Source: Loktanella sp. DSM 29012 (GTDB lineage Bacteria > Pseudomonadota > Alphaproteobacteria > Rhodobacterales > Rhodobacteraceae). Taken from it: 64,000 nucleotides of DNA. The notes under the pieces were generated by a model. It made no database searches, had not been told where the DNA came from, and worked only from the letters and a program-made list of their open reading frames with translations. Where the stretch lies: positions 1-64,000 of the forward strand of contig NZ_FOEJ01000003.1 of NCBI RefSeq assembly GCF_900110705.1, written 5' to 3'. Both the position numbers and the translations under genes were made by a program. Below, one piece after another: positions 1 to 8,359 of this stretch; the first letter of the stretch is position 1; the number at the start of each line of letters is the position of its first letter.

Positions 1-69
1 GGCCTGACACCGCGCGAATATGCTAACCGGTCAAACGAAGACCAAAACCTGAACAGAGCTAACTCATAA
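1..69 (+). pseudogene. C-terminal end of an IS3-family transposase OrfB (cut by window start)
   Basis: The first 22 codons, read from base 1, give GLTPREYANRS followed by a polar tail and a TAA stop. The 'LTPREYA' block is what typically closes the DDE integrase core of IS3-family OrfB proteins. Only the tail is visible, so whether the rest of the element is intact cannot be judged. The bases just after the stop (about 71-95, ending GGGGAGCAGGTCA) look like the right terminal inverted repeat of such an element, with the expected CA end. The family call is recognition of a short motif and is therefore moderate. Confidence 0.6.
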
Positions 70-552
70 ATGAGGACTCTCTGGGGAGCAGGTCATTACT
101 TAGACGAAGGTGCATATGGCGTAATATTCGCCGACAAAGCTGTGGGCAGGATAATCAAAATATTCAAGCGACGGTTGAATGAAGCTCACGTTCACTCAGT
201 TTTTAGAGCCGAAATCGACGCCTATGACCTTGCAGCTTCATCAACGGAGATTTCAAACCTCATTCCGGGCAACTTTCAAATCGTAAATCCGAGAAATATT
301 TTGGATAACCACGGAGTGAACGTAACGGACAAGTTTTTCCCTGACCTCGCCTTTCAGACTGATCTCGTGGAAGGATATTTCCACAAGATCGGCATTATCG
401 ACAGCGCTGAAGCATCACGTGTTCGCCAACTGTTTAGGAAAGCTGGAATTTATCATACGTCTGACATGTCAGTTATTGTCGGAACGGAAGGCTGTATTCG
501 GAAAGCGATCGACTTTGCAACGGTAGAATGTGAGTTGACGCATGATGAATAG
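70..552 (+). CDS. hypothetical protein, probably 5'-truncated, with a kinase N-lobe-like start
   Basis: This 160-residue reading frame is AT-richer than its surroundings and has no recognisable ribosome-binding site; its ATG follows directly on the upstream transposase stop. The first nine codons appear to be read out of the IS right end, so the real gene probably began further upstream and was cut by the insertion. Residues 13-32 (EGAYGVIF, then a Lys in GRIIKIFK) resemble a protein-kinase glycine-rich loop and the following VxxK strand, and FRAEIDAY could be helix C. No catalytic loop (HRD) or DFG is seen. The kinase idea is inference from a short match. Base composition suggests transfer. 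No partner gene is present. Confidence 0.4.
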   Translation: MRTLWGAGHYLDEGAYGVIFADKAVGRIIKIFKRRLNEAHVHSVFRAEIDAYDLAASSTEISNLIPGNFQIVNPRNILDNHGVNVTDKFFPDLAFQTDLVEGYFHKIGIIDSAEASRVRQLFRKAGIYHTSDMSVIVGTEGCIRKAIDFATVECELTHDE

Positions 553-938
553 GATGGGCCCAGACGCCAAAGGCCCGCGCTACAGGAAATTGGAATCAAT
601 TCAGGAATTTTCTTTTTCGGACGCGGCTGGAGGACACTCAATGAAAATAGGGTATGCTTGTCGTCCGCTTCCTCCGCATCGCGGTCATTCATCCGGAGTG
701 CAGCGAACGACTGTTTTCCGCCGTTCTTGTTGTCCAGAGGGGTGAGTGCCAAGGCCACCTGAATGTCCGGTTCATCGAGGTGGGCGGGGTGCCGTCGCGC
801 ACGCAGCGAATGACCGCTTTCCGCCCTTCCTCTCGGGGCTTGCCCGGACCCAGCGGTGACTGAGCGGGTGCAGCGAACGGCAGAAAGGTCCGCATAACCG
901 TCGAAAAATGCTGCGCGAAGCACGAACGACCGCTTTGG
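553..938. repeat. gene-free stretch with degenerate GCAGCGAAYGACCGCTTT-type repeats
   Basis: I see no convincing gene here. The stretch holds several related short blocks: GCAGCGAACGACTGTTTTCC (about 700-719), GCAGCGAATGACCGCTTTCC (about 803-822), GCAGCGAACGGCAGAAAGG (about 870-888) and GCACGAACGACCGCTTT (about 920-936). The last block stops where the left end of the next IS3 element begins. A related block, CAAACGACCGCTTT, occurs at about 13979-13992, at the other edge of the accessory region. They look like worn copies of a dispersed intergenic repeat. What they do is unknown. Confidence 0.5.
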
Positions 939-1010
939 TGGGTAATCCTCCCCAAAACTAAGGGGATGCGGACGTAGAATTTTCTCAGCAAGATACCTGA
1001 GGAGAATCTG

Positions 1011-1272
1011 ATGAAGATGACGAGATTTAGCGAACCCCAGATCCTTGCGATCCTGCGTCAGGCGGAAGGCGGCGTGCCGGTGGCTGAGCTTTGCCGAGAG
1101 CACGGCATGAGCACGGCGTCCTTATAAATGGCGGGCGAAGTATGGCGGCATGGGTGCGTCCATGATCAGCCAGATGAAGAGCCTGGAGGACGAGAACCGC
1201 CGTCTGAAGCGCATGTTTGCGGATCTGAGCATGCAGGCCGACTTGCTGAAGGAAGCCCTTGGAAAAAAGTGA
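1011..1272 (+). pseudogene. IS3 OrfA (HTH protein), frameshifted
   Basis: A good Shine-Dalgarno (GAGGAG) precedes the ATG. The product starts MKMTRFSEPQILAILRQ and continues VAELCREHGMS, the usual helix-turn-helix of IS3 OrfA. At 1119-1127 the frame runs into TAA. Shifting frame there restores the expected [10 protein letters not shown], a leucine-zipper-like [14 protein letters not shown] stretch and the ending LLKEALGKK with TGA at 1270-1272. One extra or two missing bases near 1122 explain the break. It would have bound the IS ends and joined OrfB by frameshifting. Confidence 0.75.
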
Positions 1273-2127
1273 CAGGGCCATCTCAGCGACGCGAGATGGC
1301 CGCGAAGGCAGTAAAGCATCGAGGGGTCAGCGTCGCACTCGCGTGCCGGGCGTTTGGCGTGAGCGAGACGTGCTATCGCTACAGCCCTTTGCTCAGTGAC
1401 GAGAACGAGCTGATCGCCGATCTACTGGTCGGCCTGACTGACGCCCGCAAGACATGGGGATTTGGGCTGTGTTTCCTGCATCTGCGCAATGTCAAAGGGC
1501 ATCCCTGGAACCACAAACGCGTCTACCGGATCTACTGCGCCTTGGAGCTGAACCTGCGGATCAAGCCGCGCAAGCGCCTGAAGCGGGAAGTGCCGGACGC
1601 TCTGGCCGTGCCCGAAAGGCCGAACGTGACATGGTCGATGGATTTTATGGCAGATCGGCTCGAGGACGGTCGGGCCTTCCGGCTGCTGAACGTGCTGGAT
1701 GACTTCAACCGCGAAGGTCTGGGGATCGAGGTGGATTTTTCCCTGCCGGCCGAGCGGGTCATCCGCAGCCTGAACAATATCATCGCGTGGCGGGGCAAGC
1801 CAAAGACCATCCGCGTGGACAACGGCCCGGAATACATCAGTCATGCGCTGCTGGAATGGGCCGAAGAGCAAGGCATCAACTTGGCCCACATCCAGCCGGG
1901 TCAGCCACAACAGAACGCCTACATCGAGCGCTACAACCGCACCGTCCGGCACGAATGGCTGGACCAATACATCATCAACAGCATCGAGGAGGCCCAGCAT
2001 TTTGCCACCCAGTGGCTCATTCGATCATTCTCTTGAACCAGTGGCGTTCATGATCTCATCTTGAACAACAACGACCGCCCGAACATGGGCATCGGCGGCA
2101 TCACGCCTGCAATGAAACTGAAAATGG
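1264..2127 (+). pseudogene. IS3 OrfB (DDE transposase) with internal stop
   Basis: The frame holds the integrase core with all three acidic residues: the Asp of WSMDFM, the Asp of IRVDNGPEY and the Glu of [10 protein letters not shown] first ATG lies at 1296, though the natural product would be an OrfA-OrfB fusion. A TGA at 2034-2036 stops translation about 30 codons early. Past it, in the same frame, the normal end is still readable (NNDRPNMGIGG through MKLKMAA, stop 2125-2127). The stop lies inside an imperfect tandem duplication of about 28 bases (2010-2038 against 2039-2066) that pushed extra codons into the gene. Confidence 0.8.
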
Positions 2128-2253
2128 CTGCGTAAGTTCTACGACCAAGTCCCGTTAAAAACGGGAGGATTACCAAGCCATACGTCGGATGATGTTCAAA
2201 AGTCCCATGTGTATCACTCCAATGTCCCCCGCTGCGCATGCCGCTGGGGGAAG

Positions 2254-2323
2254 GGTCACATGGGTCAATTCTCAATGGAAATTATGCCGCTACCCGGGTC
2301 ACTTCTGGGGGGAAATCAACACA
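2254..2323. mobile_element. remnant of an IS21-type element end
   Basis: Two related blocks lie in tandem: GGGTCAATTCTCAATGGAAA (2262-2281) and GGGTCACTTCTGGGGGGAAATCAACA (from about 2297). Multiple terminal repeats of the GGGTCA-TTCT-GGAAATCAACA kind are typical of IS21-family elements near istAB. No istA or istB is present, so this would be only a scar. It lies just past the 3' end of the gluconokinase gene, suggesting that the operon's downstream flank has been rearranged. Identification is from memory of the repeat style. Confidence 0.45.
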
Positions 2324-2329
2324 TTCTGA

Positions 2330-2905
2330 TCAGCCCCGATTTGAAAACGGCCCACTGTCGATAGGGAATCGCTTTGGTTCAGGATCAGGGCTAGATTTAA
2401 GCGCTAGCAGAACTTGCTCGACAATTTCGGGTAGATCGCTGCCTGCATCCAGCGTAATGCCTTGCTCGTCATTGTACAGCGGCTCCAGCGCGCGCGCTTG
2501 ACTGACGGACAGTGACGCTGGCATGAAATGCCTTAGTCTGTTAGCTATACGTTCATGAGCCACTGCCGGAGACAACGCCAAATGAACATAGAAGACTGGC
2601 CCGGTCTGTGCGAGACGTTCGCGGTAGATGCGCCGTAAAGCCGAACATCCGGCGATGACCATGTGGCCCTCGTTGACCAGCTGGTCCATCGCATCTCTGA
2701 TTCGATCAAGCCAGGGAGCGCGCATCTCATCCGTCAACGGCTGCCCCGCTGACATCGCGGCAATATTTCCCGGGGGGTGCAAGTCGTCGCCTTCAAGGTA
2801 GAGCGCTCCCAACGTATGCGCGAGTGCCTGACCCACCGTTGATTTGCCGCACCCGCTGACCCCCATGATGACGATCCGGTGCAGATCATTGGCTCTCCCC
2901 GTCAT
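2330..2905 (-). CDS. gntK: gluconokinase (GntK family)
   Basis: Phosphorylates D-gluconate, or a related sugar acid, with ATP in the cytoplasm. The 191-residue protein has Walker A GVSGCGKS at residues 15-22 and the family block EGDDLHPPGN, then MSAGQPLTDEMRAPWL and VIAGCSALRRIYRERL, all typical of the small shikimate-kinase-fold gluconokinases. I chose the start whose ATG overlaps the dctM stop (ATGA). A longer frame upstream is only the shadow of dctM. As last gene of the TRAP operon it suggests that the imported substrate, or a product of its oxidation, is phosphorylated for entry into central metabolism. Its true substrate may differ from gluconate. Confidence 0.85.
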   Translation of the reverse strand: MTGRANDLHRIVIMGVSGCGKSTVGQALAHTLGALYLEGDDLHPPGNIAAMSAGQPLTDEMRAPWLDRIRDAMDQLVNEGHMVIAGCSALRRIYRERLAQTGPVFYVHLALSPAVAHERIANRLRHFMPASLSVSQARALEPLYNDEQGITLDAGSDLPEIVEQVLLALKSSPDPEPKRFPIDSGPFSNRG

Positions 2906-4173
2906 GTCATTATCCAGATCGGCCACATGATGATCTGCGGAAAGGCGGCGACGAGGACCAGAACGACGAGGTTGATCGCGTAGAATGGCATCGTTGCCAC
3001 CACCAGACGTTCCGTCGGAACCTTCGAGACATGGGCCGTCGCAAAGAGGCAGGTACCCACAGGCGGCGAGGCGAGACCTACCGCCAGGCACGTCACCATG
3101 AAGATTAGAAAATGCATCGAGTCAATGCCCGCGCTAATCGCCGCAGGCATCAGGACAGGGATAAGCATCAGGGCCGCCGCGACGATATCCATCAACATGC
3201 CTACGATCAGGAACACCAGACCCATCAGCAGGAGGGTGAGGAAGGGTGAACCGGTAAAGCCCGCCAGAACACCGGACGCCTTTTGCGGCAGCATATCCAC
3301 CGTGAAGATGAACGTGGCGGCGGATGCGACCATCAGGATCAGCAACACGGTTCCGGCCAGCTGTCCCGCGCGGATCGCTAAGACGAAGAGGTCATGCCAT
3401 CCGATCTCTCGGTGCACCAGCCCTGCGACCAGCAGGGTGTAAATCACAGCCAATCCGGCGGCTTCCGTCGGAGTAACGATGCCCGAGAACATGCCTGTCA
3501 GGATGATGATAGGTGCGCCCACCGACGGTAGCGCACGCAAGAATGCGCGGGTGGACTTTGCCCGGTCAAAGCCGGTGATGACGCCATATCCGTGCCTGCG
3601 CGAAACGATGTAATTGTACATCGCCAGAGCGACGGCCAGCAGAAGGCCTGGTCCAAGTCCACCTGCGAGGGCCGAACCGACCGAAAGGCCGGATGCCGAG
3701 GCCGCGACGATAATCAGGATGGATGGTGGCACGAGCGTTGCAAGTGTGGCGGTGATCAGCGTCAGGGCCGCTGAATAAGGAAGTGGATACCCGCGAGATG
3801 TCATGGACCGGATCGTGATTGGCCCGAGACTTGCGATATCTGCTACGGACGATCCGGAGATCCCACCAAAGACGAAGGACGAAACGATATTGACGTTGCC
3901 CAGACCGCCGCGGAACCTACCCACGACAGCTTCTGCCGCGTCGAAGATGCGTTCGGACAGACCACCGCGTTCCATGATCTGTCCAGCCAGGATGAACAGT
4001 GGGACGGCGATCAGAAGAAAGGAGTTGATCGAGGTGGCAAGTGACTGCGTCAGCATCGACATTGGCAAGGCATATTGATACATCGCTGCGACGGTGCCGA
4101 GACCCAGCGCCACCGACAAAGGGACGCCAAGACCGGCGAGCACGGCGAAAACGCCCAGAAGCGTGAGGCTCAT
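2902..4173 (-). CDS. dctM: TRAP transporter large permease subunit DctM
   Basis: A very hydrophobic 423-residue inner-membrane protein with about a dozen predicted segments, forming the ion-coupled channel of a tripartite ATP-independent periplasmic transporter. Typical DctM features are visible: an N-terminal MSLTLLGVFAVLAGLGVPLSVALG-like segment, FGGISGSSVADIASLG near residue 100, and TPTEAAGLAVIYTLLV in the middle. The chosen start overlaps the dctQ stop by four bases (ATGA), and its stop overlaps the gluconokinase start in the same way, so translation of the four genes is probably coupled. Substrate cannot be told from this subunit. Confidence 0.92.
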   Translation of the reverse strand: MSLTLLGVFAVLAGLGVPLSVALGLGTVAAMYQYALPMSMLTQSLATSINSFLLIAVPLFILAGQIMERGGLSERIFDAAEAVVGRFRGGLGNVNIVSSFVFGGISGSSVADIASLGPITIRSMTSRGYPLPYSAALTLITATLATLVPPSILIIVAASASGLSVGSALAGGLGPGLLLAVALAMYNYIVSRRHGYGVITGFDRAKSTRAFLRALPSVGAPIIILTGMFSGIVTPTEAAGLAVIYTLLVAGLVHREIGWHDLFVLAIRAGQLAGTVLLILMVASAATFIFTVDMLPQKASGVLAGFTGSPFLTLLLMGLVFLIVGMLMDIVAAALMLIPVLMPAAISAGIDSMHFLIFMVTCLAVGLASPPVGTCLFATAHVSKVPTERLVVATMPFYAINLVVLVLVAAFPQIIMWPIWIMT

Positions 4174-4658
4174 TGCGCATCCCCGATCGTGGCATAATCT
4201 TCGGGGAAAAGGCCGTGGATCATGGCCCCCATCACGGCCAGACCACTGCCCAGCACGATTGGCAAAGTTGCAACCCACATCCCGATTTGCAGAATGGCGG
4301 ACGTTTCACCGAACCTGATCTGTTGCCACATCAAGTCCCAGCCATGCCGCGTGACGATGATGAACAACAGGGCTGCGGCACCGGCGGCCAGCAAATTCAG
4401 CGCTCTGCGCGCCCATGCAGCGGGCAGCAGATCCGATAGGACGGTGACGCGCGGGTGCTGTCCACCGCGAAATCCGGCTGCAAGGCCCAGCCAGATCGTC
4501 CAGATGAAAAAGAAACGCGACAGCTCCTCGGTCCATGGCAAAGAATTGCCTATCAGACGAGAGACAACCTGAAGACCGATAAGGAAGACCATTCCAAGAA
4601 CAGCAATCATCAGAATGCCGTCAACCAGACGCCAGAGCGCGGTGTCGATAGAGCGCAT
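4170..4658 (-). CDS. dctQ: TRAP transporter small permease subunit DctQ
   Basis: A 162-residue protein with four predicted membrane helices. It has the DctQ hallmark SLPWTEELSRFFFIW at about residues 40-54, followed by GLAAGFRGGQHPRV. It pairs with DctM to carry the substrate delivered by DctP across the inner membrane. The start used has a clean GGAGG nine bases upstream; a longer frame adds 22 unlikely residues. It sits between dctP and dctM in one transcription unit. Confidence 0.9.
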   Translation of the reverse strand: MRSIDTALWRLVDGILMIAVLGMVFLIGLQVVSRLIGNSLPWTEELSRFFFIWTIWLGLAAGFRGGQHPRVTVLSDLLPAAWARRALNLLAAGAAALLFIIVTRHGWDLMWQQIRFGETSAILQIGMWVATLPIVLGSGLAVMGAMIHGLFPEDYATIGDAQ

Positions 4659-4727
4659 TGCAGCCTCCACAAATGCGTTGGGGGGGAGCCTGTGGCCCGG
4701 TGCGGCACCCGCACCAGGCCTCATCGG

Positions 4728-5747
4728 TCAGTTCTGCGCGACGAAGTCCAGACTTGTCTGCATGAAGTCCGTGCCGATCTGCTCTTCAAACTGCGGATAG
4801 ATGCCGCGTGCGATCTCCTGCACCTTCTCCAGCTCGCCCGCCTCAAAGCGGTTGACCTGCATGCCGGCCTCTTCAAGCTTGGCGATGATGTCGGTTTCTT
4901 GCGCGATCTCCTGCGCGTCGTGTTCGGCAATCATCTCGTCTGCGGCGGCCTGTACGGCGTCATGGAATTCGGCGGGGATCTTGTCCCATGACTGCTTGGA
5001 CAGCGCCAGCACGAAGCTATCGGCCAAGTGCTGTGTCATGTTCAACTGACCCTGCACTTCGTAGAACCGATTGTTCCACGGCACTTCAACGGGGTTTTCT
5101 TGACCGTCGATCGCCTTGAGTTGCAGTGCGGAATAGACCTCCGAGAACGCCATAGGCGTGGGGTTCGCGCCAAGCGCATCGAACAAGGATACGAATAGCG
5201 GGTTGTTCGGGGTCCGCAGGGTCAGGTCGTTGAAATCCTCTGCTTTTGTGATGACGGTGTCGCGAGCCGTCACGTTGCGGAAAGTCCGCAGAAAGAAACC
5301 CAATCCGTGGATGTCGAGCCGGTCTAGCGATGCAAGAAGCGTGTCGCCGGGCGCGCCTGACAGATAGGCCTGCAGCTGATCGTAGTCCGCAAACAAGTAG
5401 GGCAGAGAGATCGCATTCATCGCAGGTTCGAAACTGGCGTAGACAGAGCTGGCCAAGATCAAGCCGTCCAGCGCACCGGACCCAAGCTGATTGATCGCGG
5501 CGTTCTGGTCCTTGCCATACAGGATGCCGTCGGGAAACACCTGAAAGGTGACCTCTCCGCCAGTCTTTTCGGTCACAAGTTCGGCAAAGCGGCTTGCAGC
5601 CTGACCCACAGAACTGGTCGCAGGATCGGGTACGGCCAAGCGGAGTTGCGTTTCCGCATGGGCGGCGGTTGCGGTCATCAGCGACGCTACGGTTGCAATG
5701 GCTGCGGCGCTTTGCATCAGGCTGCGGCGGGTGATCGGTTGTGTCAT
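4728..5747 (-). CDS. dctP: TRAP transporter substrate-binding protein DctP
   Basis: A 339-residue periplasmic binding protein. A Tat-like or Sec signal leads it (TRRSLMQSAAAIATVASL, then AAHAETQL), and the mature part follows the DctP family: FAELVTEKTGGEVTFQVFPDG, then FLRTFRNVTA and FSEVYSALQLKAIDGQENP, where the conserved Arg that grips a carboxylate is expected. This points to an organic or sugar acid as ligand. It lies upstream of dctQM and downstream of two dehydrogenases and an ABM protein, so the operon most likely imports and degrades one acid sugar. The exact ligand is not readable. Confidence 0.9.
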   Translation of the reverse strand: MTQPITRRSLMQSAAAIATVASLMTATAAHAETQLRLAVPDPATSSVGQAASRFAELVTEKTGGEVTFQVFPDGILYGKDQNAAINQLGSGALDGLILASSVYASFEPAMNAISLPYLFADYDQLQAYLSGAPGDTLLASLDRLDIHGLGFFLRTFRNVTARDTVITKAEDFNDLTLRTPNNPLFVSLFDALGANPTPMAFSEVYSALQLKAIDGQENPVEVPWNNRFYEVQGQLNMTQHLADSFVLALSKQSWDKIPAEFHDAVQAAADEMIAEHDAQEIAQETDIIAKLEEAGMQVNRFEAGELEKVQEIARGIYPQFEEQIGTDFMQTSLDFVAQN

Positions 5748-5772
5748 TCGGGTCTCCTCCCAGTTTGACGTT

Positions 5773-6687
5773 TCAGTGAGTTGTGGACAGTCGCACCCTG
5801 TCGGGCAACGGTGTGGCGTTGCGGCGTTCCAGCTCCAGGATCAGCGCGGAATGGTCAAGGTCTGCACCGCCATGTGTGACGAGGCTTTCGAACAACGAAT
5901 CCACGAGACTCAGGACAGGCAAGGTCAAACCCAAGTCGCGCGCAACCTCCAGCGCGGCCTTGGTATCCTTAACTTGATATTTGGCTGGGCCGCCGGGGGC
6001 GAAGTCTCCGGCGACCATGCGGGCACCGTGTTCTTGCATGATGCGCGATCCGGCAAAGCCGCCCAGCAGGGCGGTGCGCACGCGGGCAGGGTCAGCACCA
6101 CCCGTGCGAGCCATAAGGAGGCATTCGGACACTGCAGCGATGGTAGAGGCGACTAGCATTTGATTGGCAAGCTTGCACAGCGCGCCTGCACCAGCCGGGC
6201 CGATGTGGGTGACGGTGCCCATGGCTGACAAAAGGAGTGTCGCGGCCTCCACCACGTCATCCGCGCCGCCGGCCATGATCGATAGGTGGCCGTCCCGTGC
6301 TGCCAGCGTGCCGCCCGACACCGGAGCATCGATCCAACGCAATCCCGATGCCTGCGACCTCTTTGACATCTCTAACGCCTCGGTGTGAGAGATCGAGGAC
6401 ATGACGATCAGCAGGGCACCATTGGACATGGCCTGCGCCGCGCCGGGCTTTTCGGTGTCACCGAAAAGGACCGCCTTGCAAACAGGGCCCGATGACAGCA
6501 TGCAGATCACAGCGTCAGCCTCCGCCACGGCCTCTTGCGGCGAGGCGAGGACCCTAGCGCCATGGCCGATGGCTTGCGCCTTGGCTGGATCACGGTTCCA
6601 AAGCCGGACATCGTGACCGGCACGGGCCAGATTGGCGGCCATTGGTGCACCCATCAGTCCAGTGCCAAGGACGGCGACGACAGTCAT
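5773..6687 (-). CDS. beta-hydroxyacid dehydrogenase (3-hydroxyisobutyrate / tartronate semialdehyde reductase family)
   Basis: A 304-residue cytoplasmic NAD(P)-dependent oxidoreductase. The Rossmann motif GTGLMGAPMAANLA is at residues 8-21, the substrate-binding DAPVSGG at 120-126 and the catalytic Lys in GALCKLANQML near 172; a second Lys lies in KYQVKDTKAALE. The order matches HIBADH, GarR and GlxR proteins. It probably reduces a semialdehyde or oxidises a beta-hydroxy acid derived from the TRAP substrate. It overlaps the upstream ABM gene by four bases (ATGA). Which member of the family it is cannot be decided. Confidence 0.85.
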   Translation of the reverse strand: MTVVAVLGTGLMGAPMAANLARAGHDVRLWNRDPAKAQAIGHGARVLASPQEAVAEADAVICMLSSGPVCKAVLFGDTEKPGAAQAMSNGALLIVMSSISHTEALEMSKRSQASGLRWIDAPVSGGTLAARDGHLSIMAGGADDVVEAATLLLSAMGTVTHIGPAGAGALCKLANQMLVASTIAAVSECLLMARTGGADPARVRTALLGGFAGSRIMQEHGARMVAGDFAPGGPAKYQVKDTKAALEVARDLGLTLPVLSLVDSLFESLVTHGGADLDHSALILELERRNATPLPDRVRLSTTH

Positions 6688-6977
6688 GGCACGACCCGCA
6701 GGAAACGCCGCACTGGCTGTTCATCGCACAGGGTCAATGCATCCCGGAATGCCGCAAGATGCGGCGTTTCAAGATGAGTCTTGAAGGCCGCCTCGTCCCG
6801 GTAGACTTCGTAAAACAACACGCGGATCGGATCGACGGTGTCGTCCACGACCACGTCGAACTGCAGGCAGCCGTCCTCGGATGCGACCGAGGCTTCGGCG
6901 TCCGCCCGCGCGGCCGCCAGAAAGGCCGCGCAGTTGTCCGGTGTTACCAGGAATTCGGGGACGACAACCAGGGTCAT
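6684..6977 (-). CDS. ABM-domain protein (antibiotic biosynthesis monooxygenase-like)
   Basis: A 97-residue single-domain dimeric alpha-beta barrel protein: the ABM signature runs from VVVPEFLVTPDNCAAF through ARADAEASVASEDGCLQFDV and YEVYRDEAAFKTHLETPHL. Members are cofactor-free quinol monooxygenases, aldolase-like isomerases or unknown helpers in sugar pathways. Its place between two dehydrogenase genes, overlapping both by four bases, implies a step or a detoxifying role in the same pathway. The exact reaction is unknown. Confidence 0.75.
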   Translation of the reverse strand: MTLVVVPEFLVTPDNCAAFLAAARADAEASVASEDGCLQFDVVVDDTVDPIRVLFYEVYRDEAAFKTHLETPHLAAFRDALTLCDEQPVRRFLRVVP

Positions 6978-8359
6978 GCGTCGGCCTTCTGACGATCTGG
7001 CGACGCAGCCCCGGCACTGGTCGGTCCCATCGTGCGAACCTGCTCCTTTCGCAGGTTCACAACGTCAAGGTCGTCCACGAATTCCACGTCCGACATTTTG
7101 ACGATCTGGTCGCGCTTGATCGGGTTCTTCAGTTTGACGTGATGCGCCAGACCCATCGGTAGTGCGTCGATCGCCGTGGAATGCGCGGCAGAGATCGACT
7201 TGGCCCAGGTCGCAAAGCCGCCTTCACCGTCAAGGTATGATCCCGCCTCCAGATCGGATTTCGCCGTCGCGACCGCGTCGGCTTGAAACATCTTGGACGT
7301 GCCGGTAGGCTCTCCTCGTAGGACGGCGGACATGACGGAAACAGAAGTTTCTAGCCCGATCAGGTGGAAGGGCCGCCACATCGAACCGTACCACCCGGAC
7401 TTGTCGGTCAGCAGGCCGTATTGTTCGAAACATTGCTTGGTGTATTCGTCTGGCGCCCGGAAGGTCACGAACATTCCATAGCGGATGTTGTTCACGACCT
7501 CGCGCCCGTCGGGTTCTTGGCTGGCGGCGATGTCGATCATGTTGCCACGTTCCAGTCGGCCGCCTTCGGACGCGGGTTTGAAGACCTGCGCCAGATCATG
7601 GAGCCCGGCCGGCGGGAATGCGAGGCCGTTGTCTGAACACTCCAGCCCGGTTGCATTCGCGACCGCCGCCATCTCGATCGCGGCCTTCGTCCCGTCGGTA
7701 AAGGAGTTGTACATCTTGGGATTGAAGTCGCCCTTGGCCACGAATTCATCCGACCAGCCGAAGTAGCCCCAGACTGTGTCCGGGGTCGAATAGCGATATT
7801 CTGGTTGAAAATTCATGCCTTTGCCAGCGGAGGTCAGCTCAAACCCGCAGGACCGAACCCAGTCAACCAACTCGCACATGAAGGCAGGCTGGTCGCCGTA
7901 CGCCATGGAATAGATCAGCCCCTTGTCGCGCGCCATTTTGCCCAGCAGGGGCCCGCACATGACGTCCGCCTCAACGTTGACCATGACGATGTGCTTCATC
8001 CCTTCGATCGCCATCAGCGCGTGGCGCGTGCCGGCCAGCGGATGTCCCGTCGCCTCGATTACGCACTCGATGCCTTCGAAATCGCAAAGCGCCTTGGCGT
8101 CGTCAGTCACGAAGGTGCGTCCGGTGCTCATCGCATCACCAAAGGACGTGGCAGCATATTCCTCAGCCTCCCATCCCGTGCGGTTCAGCGAGGTCCGGAC
8201 CTTGCCGACGTCAAGGTCGGCCACCGCAACGATATGGTAACCTTCGATCTTGCGTGCCTGCGCCAGCACCATCGAGCCGAACTTGCCGGCGCCGATTAGC
8301 CCGACGCGGATCGGGCGACCACCGGCGTTGCGCTCTGCGAGCATGGAATTAAGATTCAT
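6974..8359 (-). CDS. NAD(P)-dependent dehydrogenase of the COG4091 type (homoserine dehydrogenase-like with SAF-type C-terminus)
   Basis: A 461-residue cytoplasmic protein. An N-terminal Rossmann domain carries GLIGAGKFGSM near residues 20-30 and VAVADLD at the end of the second strand; VIEATGHPLAG matches the dinucleotide-binding region of homoserine-dehydrogenase-like enzymes. The C-terminal third (LDGEGGFATWAK, then AHHVKLKNPIKRDQ) fits the SAF-like domain of this family. Proteins of this kind often stand beside carbohydrate or acid-sugar transporters, with mostly unassigned substrates. It is the first enzyme gene of the operon, downstream of a LysR gene. I would not name a substrate. Confidence 0.75.
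   Translation of the reverse strand: MNLNSMLAERNAGGRPIRVGLIGAGKFGSMVLAQARKIEGYHIVAVADLDVGKVRTSLNRTGWEAEEYAATSFGDAMSTGRTFVTDDAKALCDFEGIECVIEATGHPLAGTRHALMAIEGMKHIVMVNVEADVMCGPLLGKMARDKGLIYSMAYGDQPAFMCELVDWVRSCGFELTSAGKGMNFQPEYRYSTPDTVWGYFGWSDEFVAKGDFNPKMYNSFTDGTKAAIEMAAVANATGLECSDNGLAFPPAGLHDLAQVFKPASEGGRLERGNMIDIAASQEPDGREVVNNIRYGMFVTFRAPDEYTKQCFEQYGLLTDKSGWYGSMWRPFHLIGLETSVSVMSAVLRGEPTGTSKMFQADAVATAKSDLEAGSYLDGEGGFATWAKSISAAHSTAIDALPMGLAHHVKLKNPIKRDQIVKMSDVEFVDDLDVVNLRKEQVRTMGPTSAGAASPDRQKADA

Larger units (their letters stand above)
939..2176 (+). mobile_element. degenerate IS3-family insertion sequence
   Basis: The ends carry imperfect terminal inverted repeats sharing the 12-base core GGTAATCCTCCC: left at 941-952, right as the reverse complement at 2163-2174, with the outer T conserved on both sides. 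Inside lie an OrfA-like HTH protein and an OrfB-like DDE transposase in overlapping frames, joined at an A6G slippery run (1263-1269), which is the classical IS3 layout with programmed -1 frameshifting. Both frames are damaged, so the copy should not move by itself. No target-site duplication is evident. The OrfA sequence resembles the IS407/IS511-type subgroup, but that is only an impression. Confidence 0.8.

Noticed and set aside
453-1103. A 216-residue minus-strand frame across the intergenic repeats
   Set aside because: It crosses the repeat blocks and the IS left end and has an improbable Arg/Pro/His-rich composition; it is a high-GC shadow.
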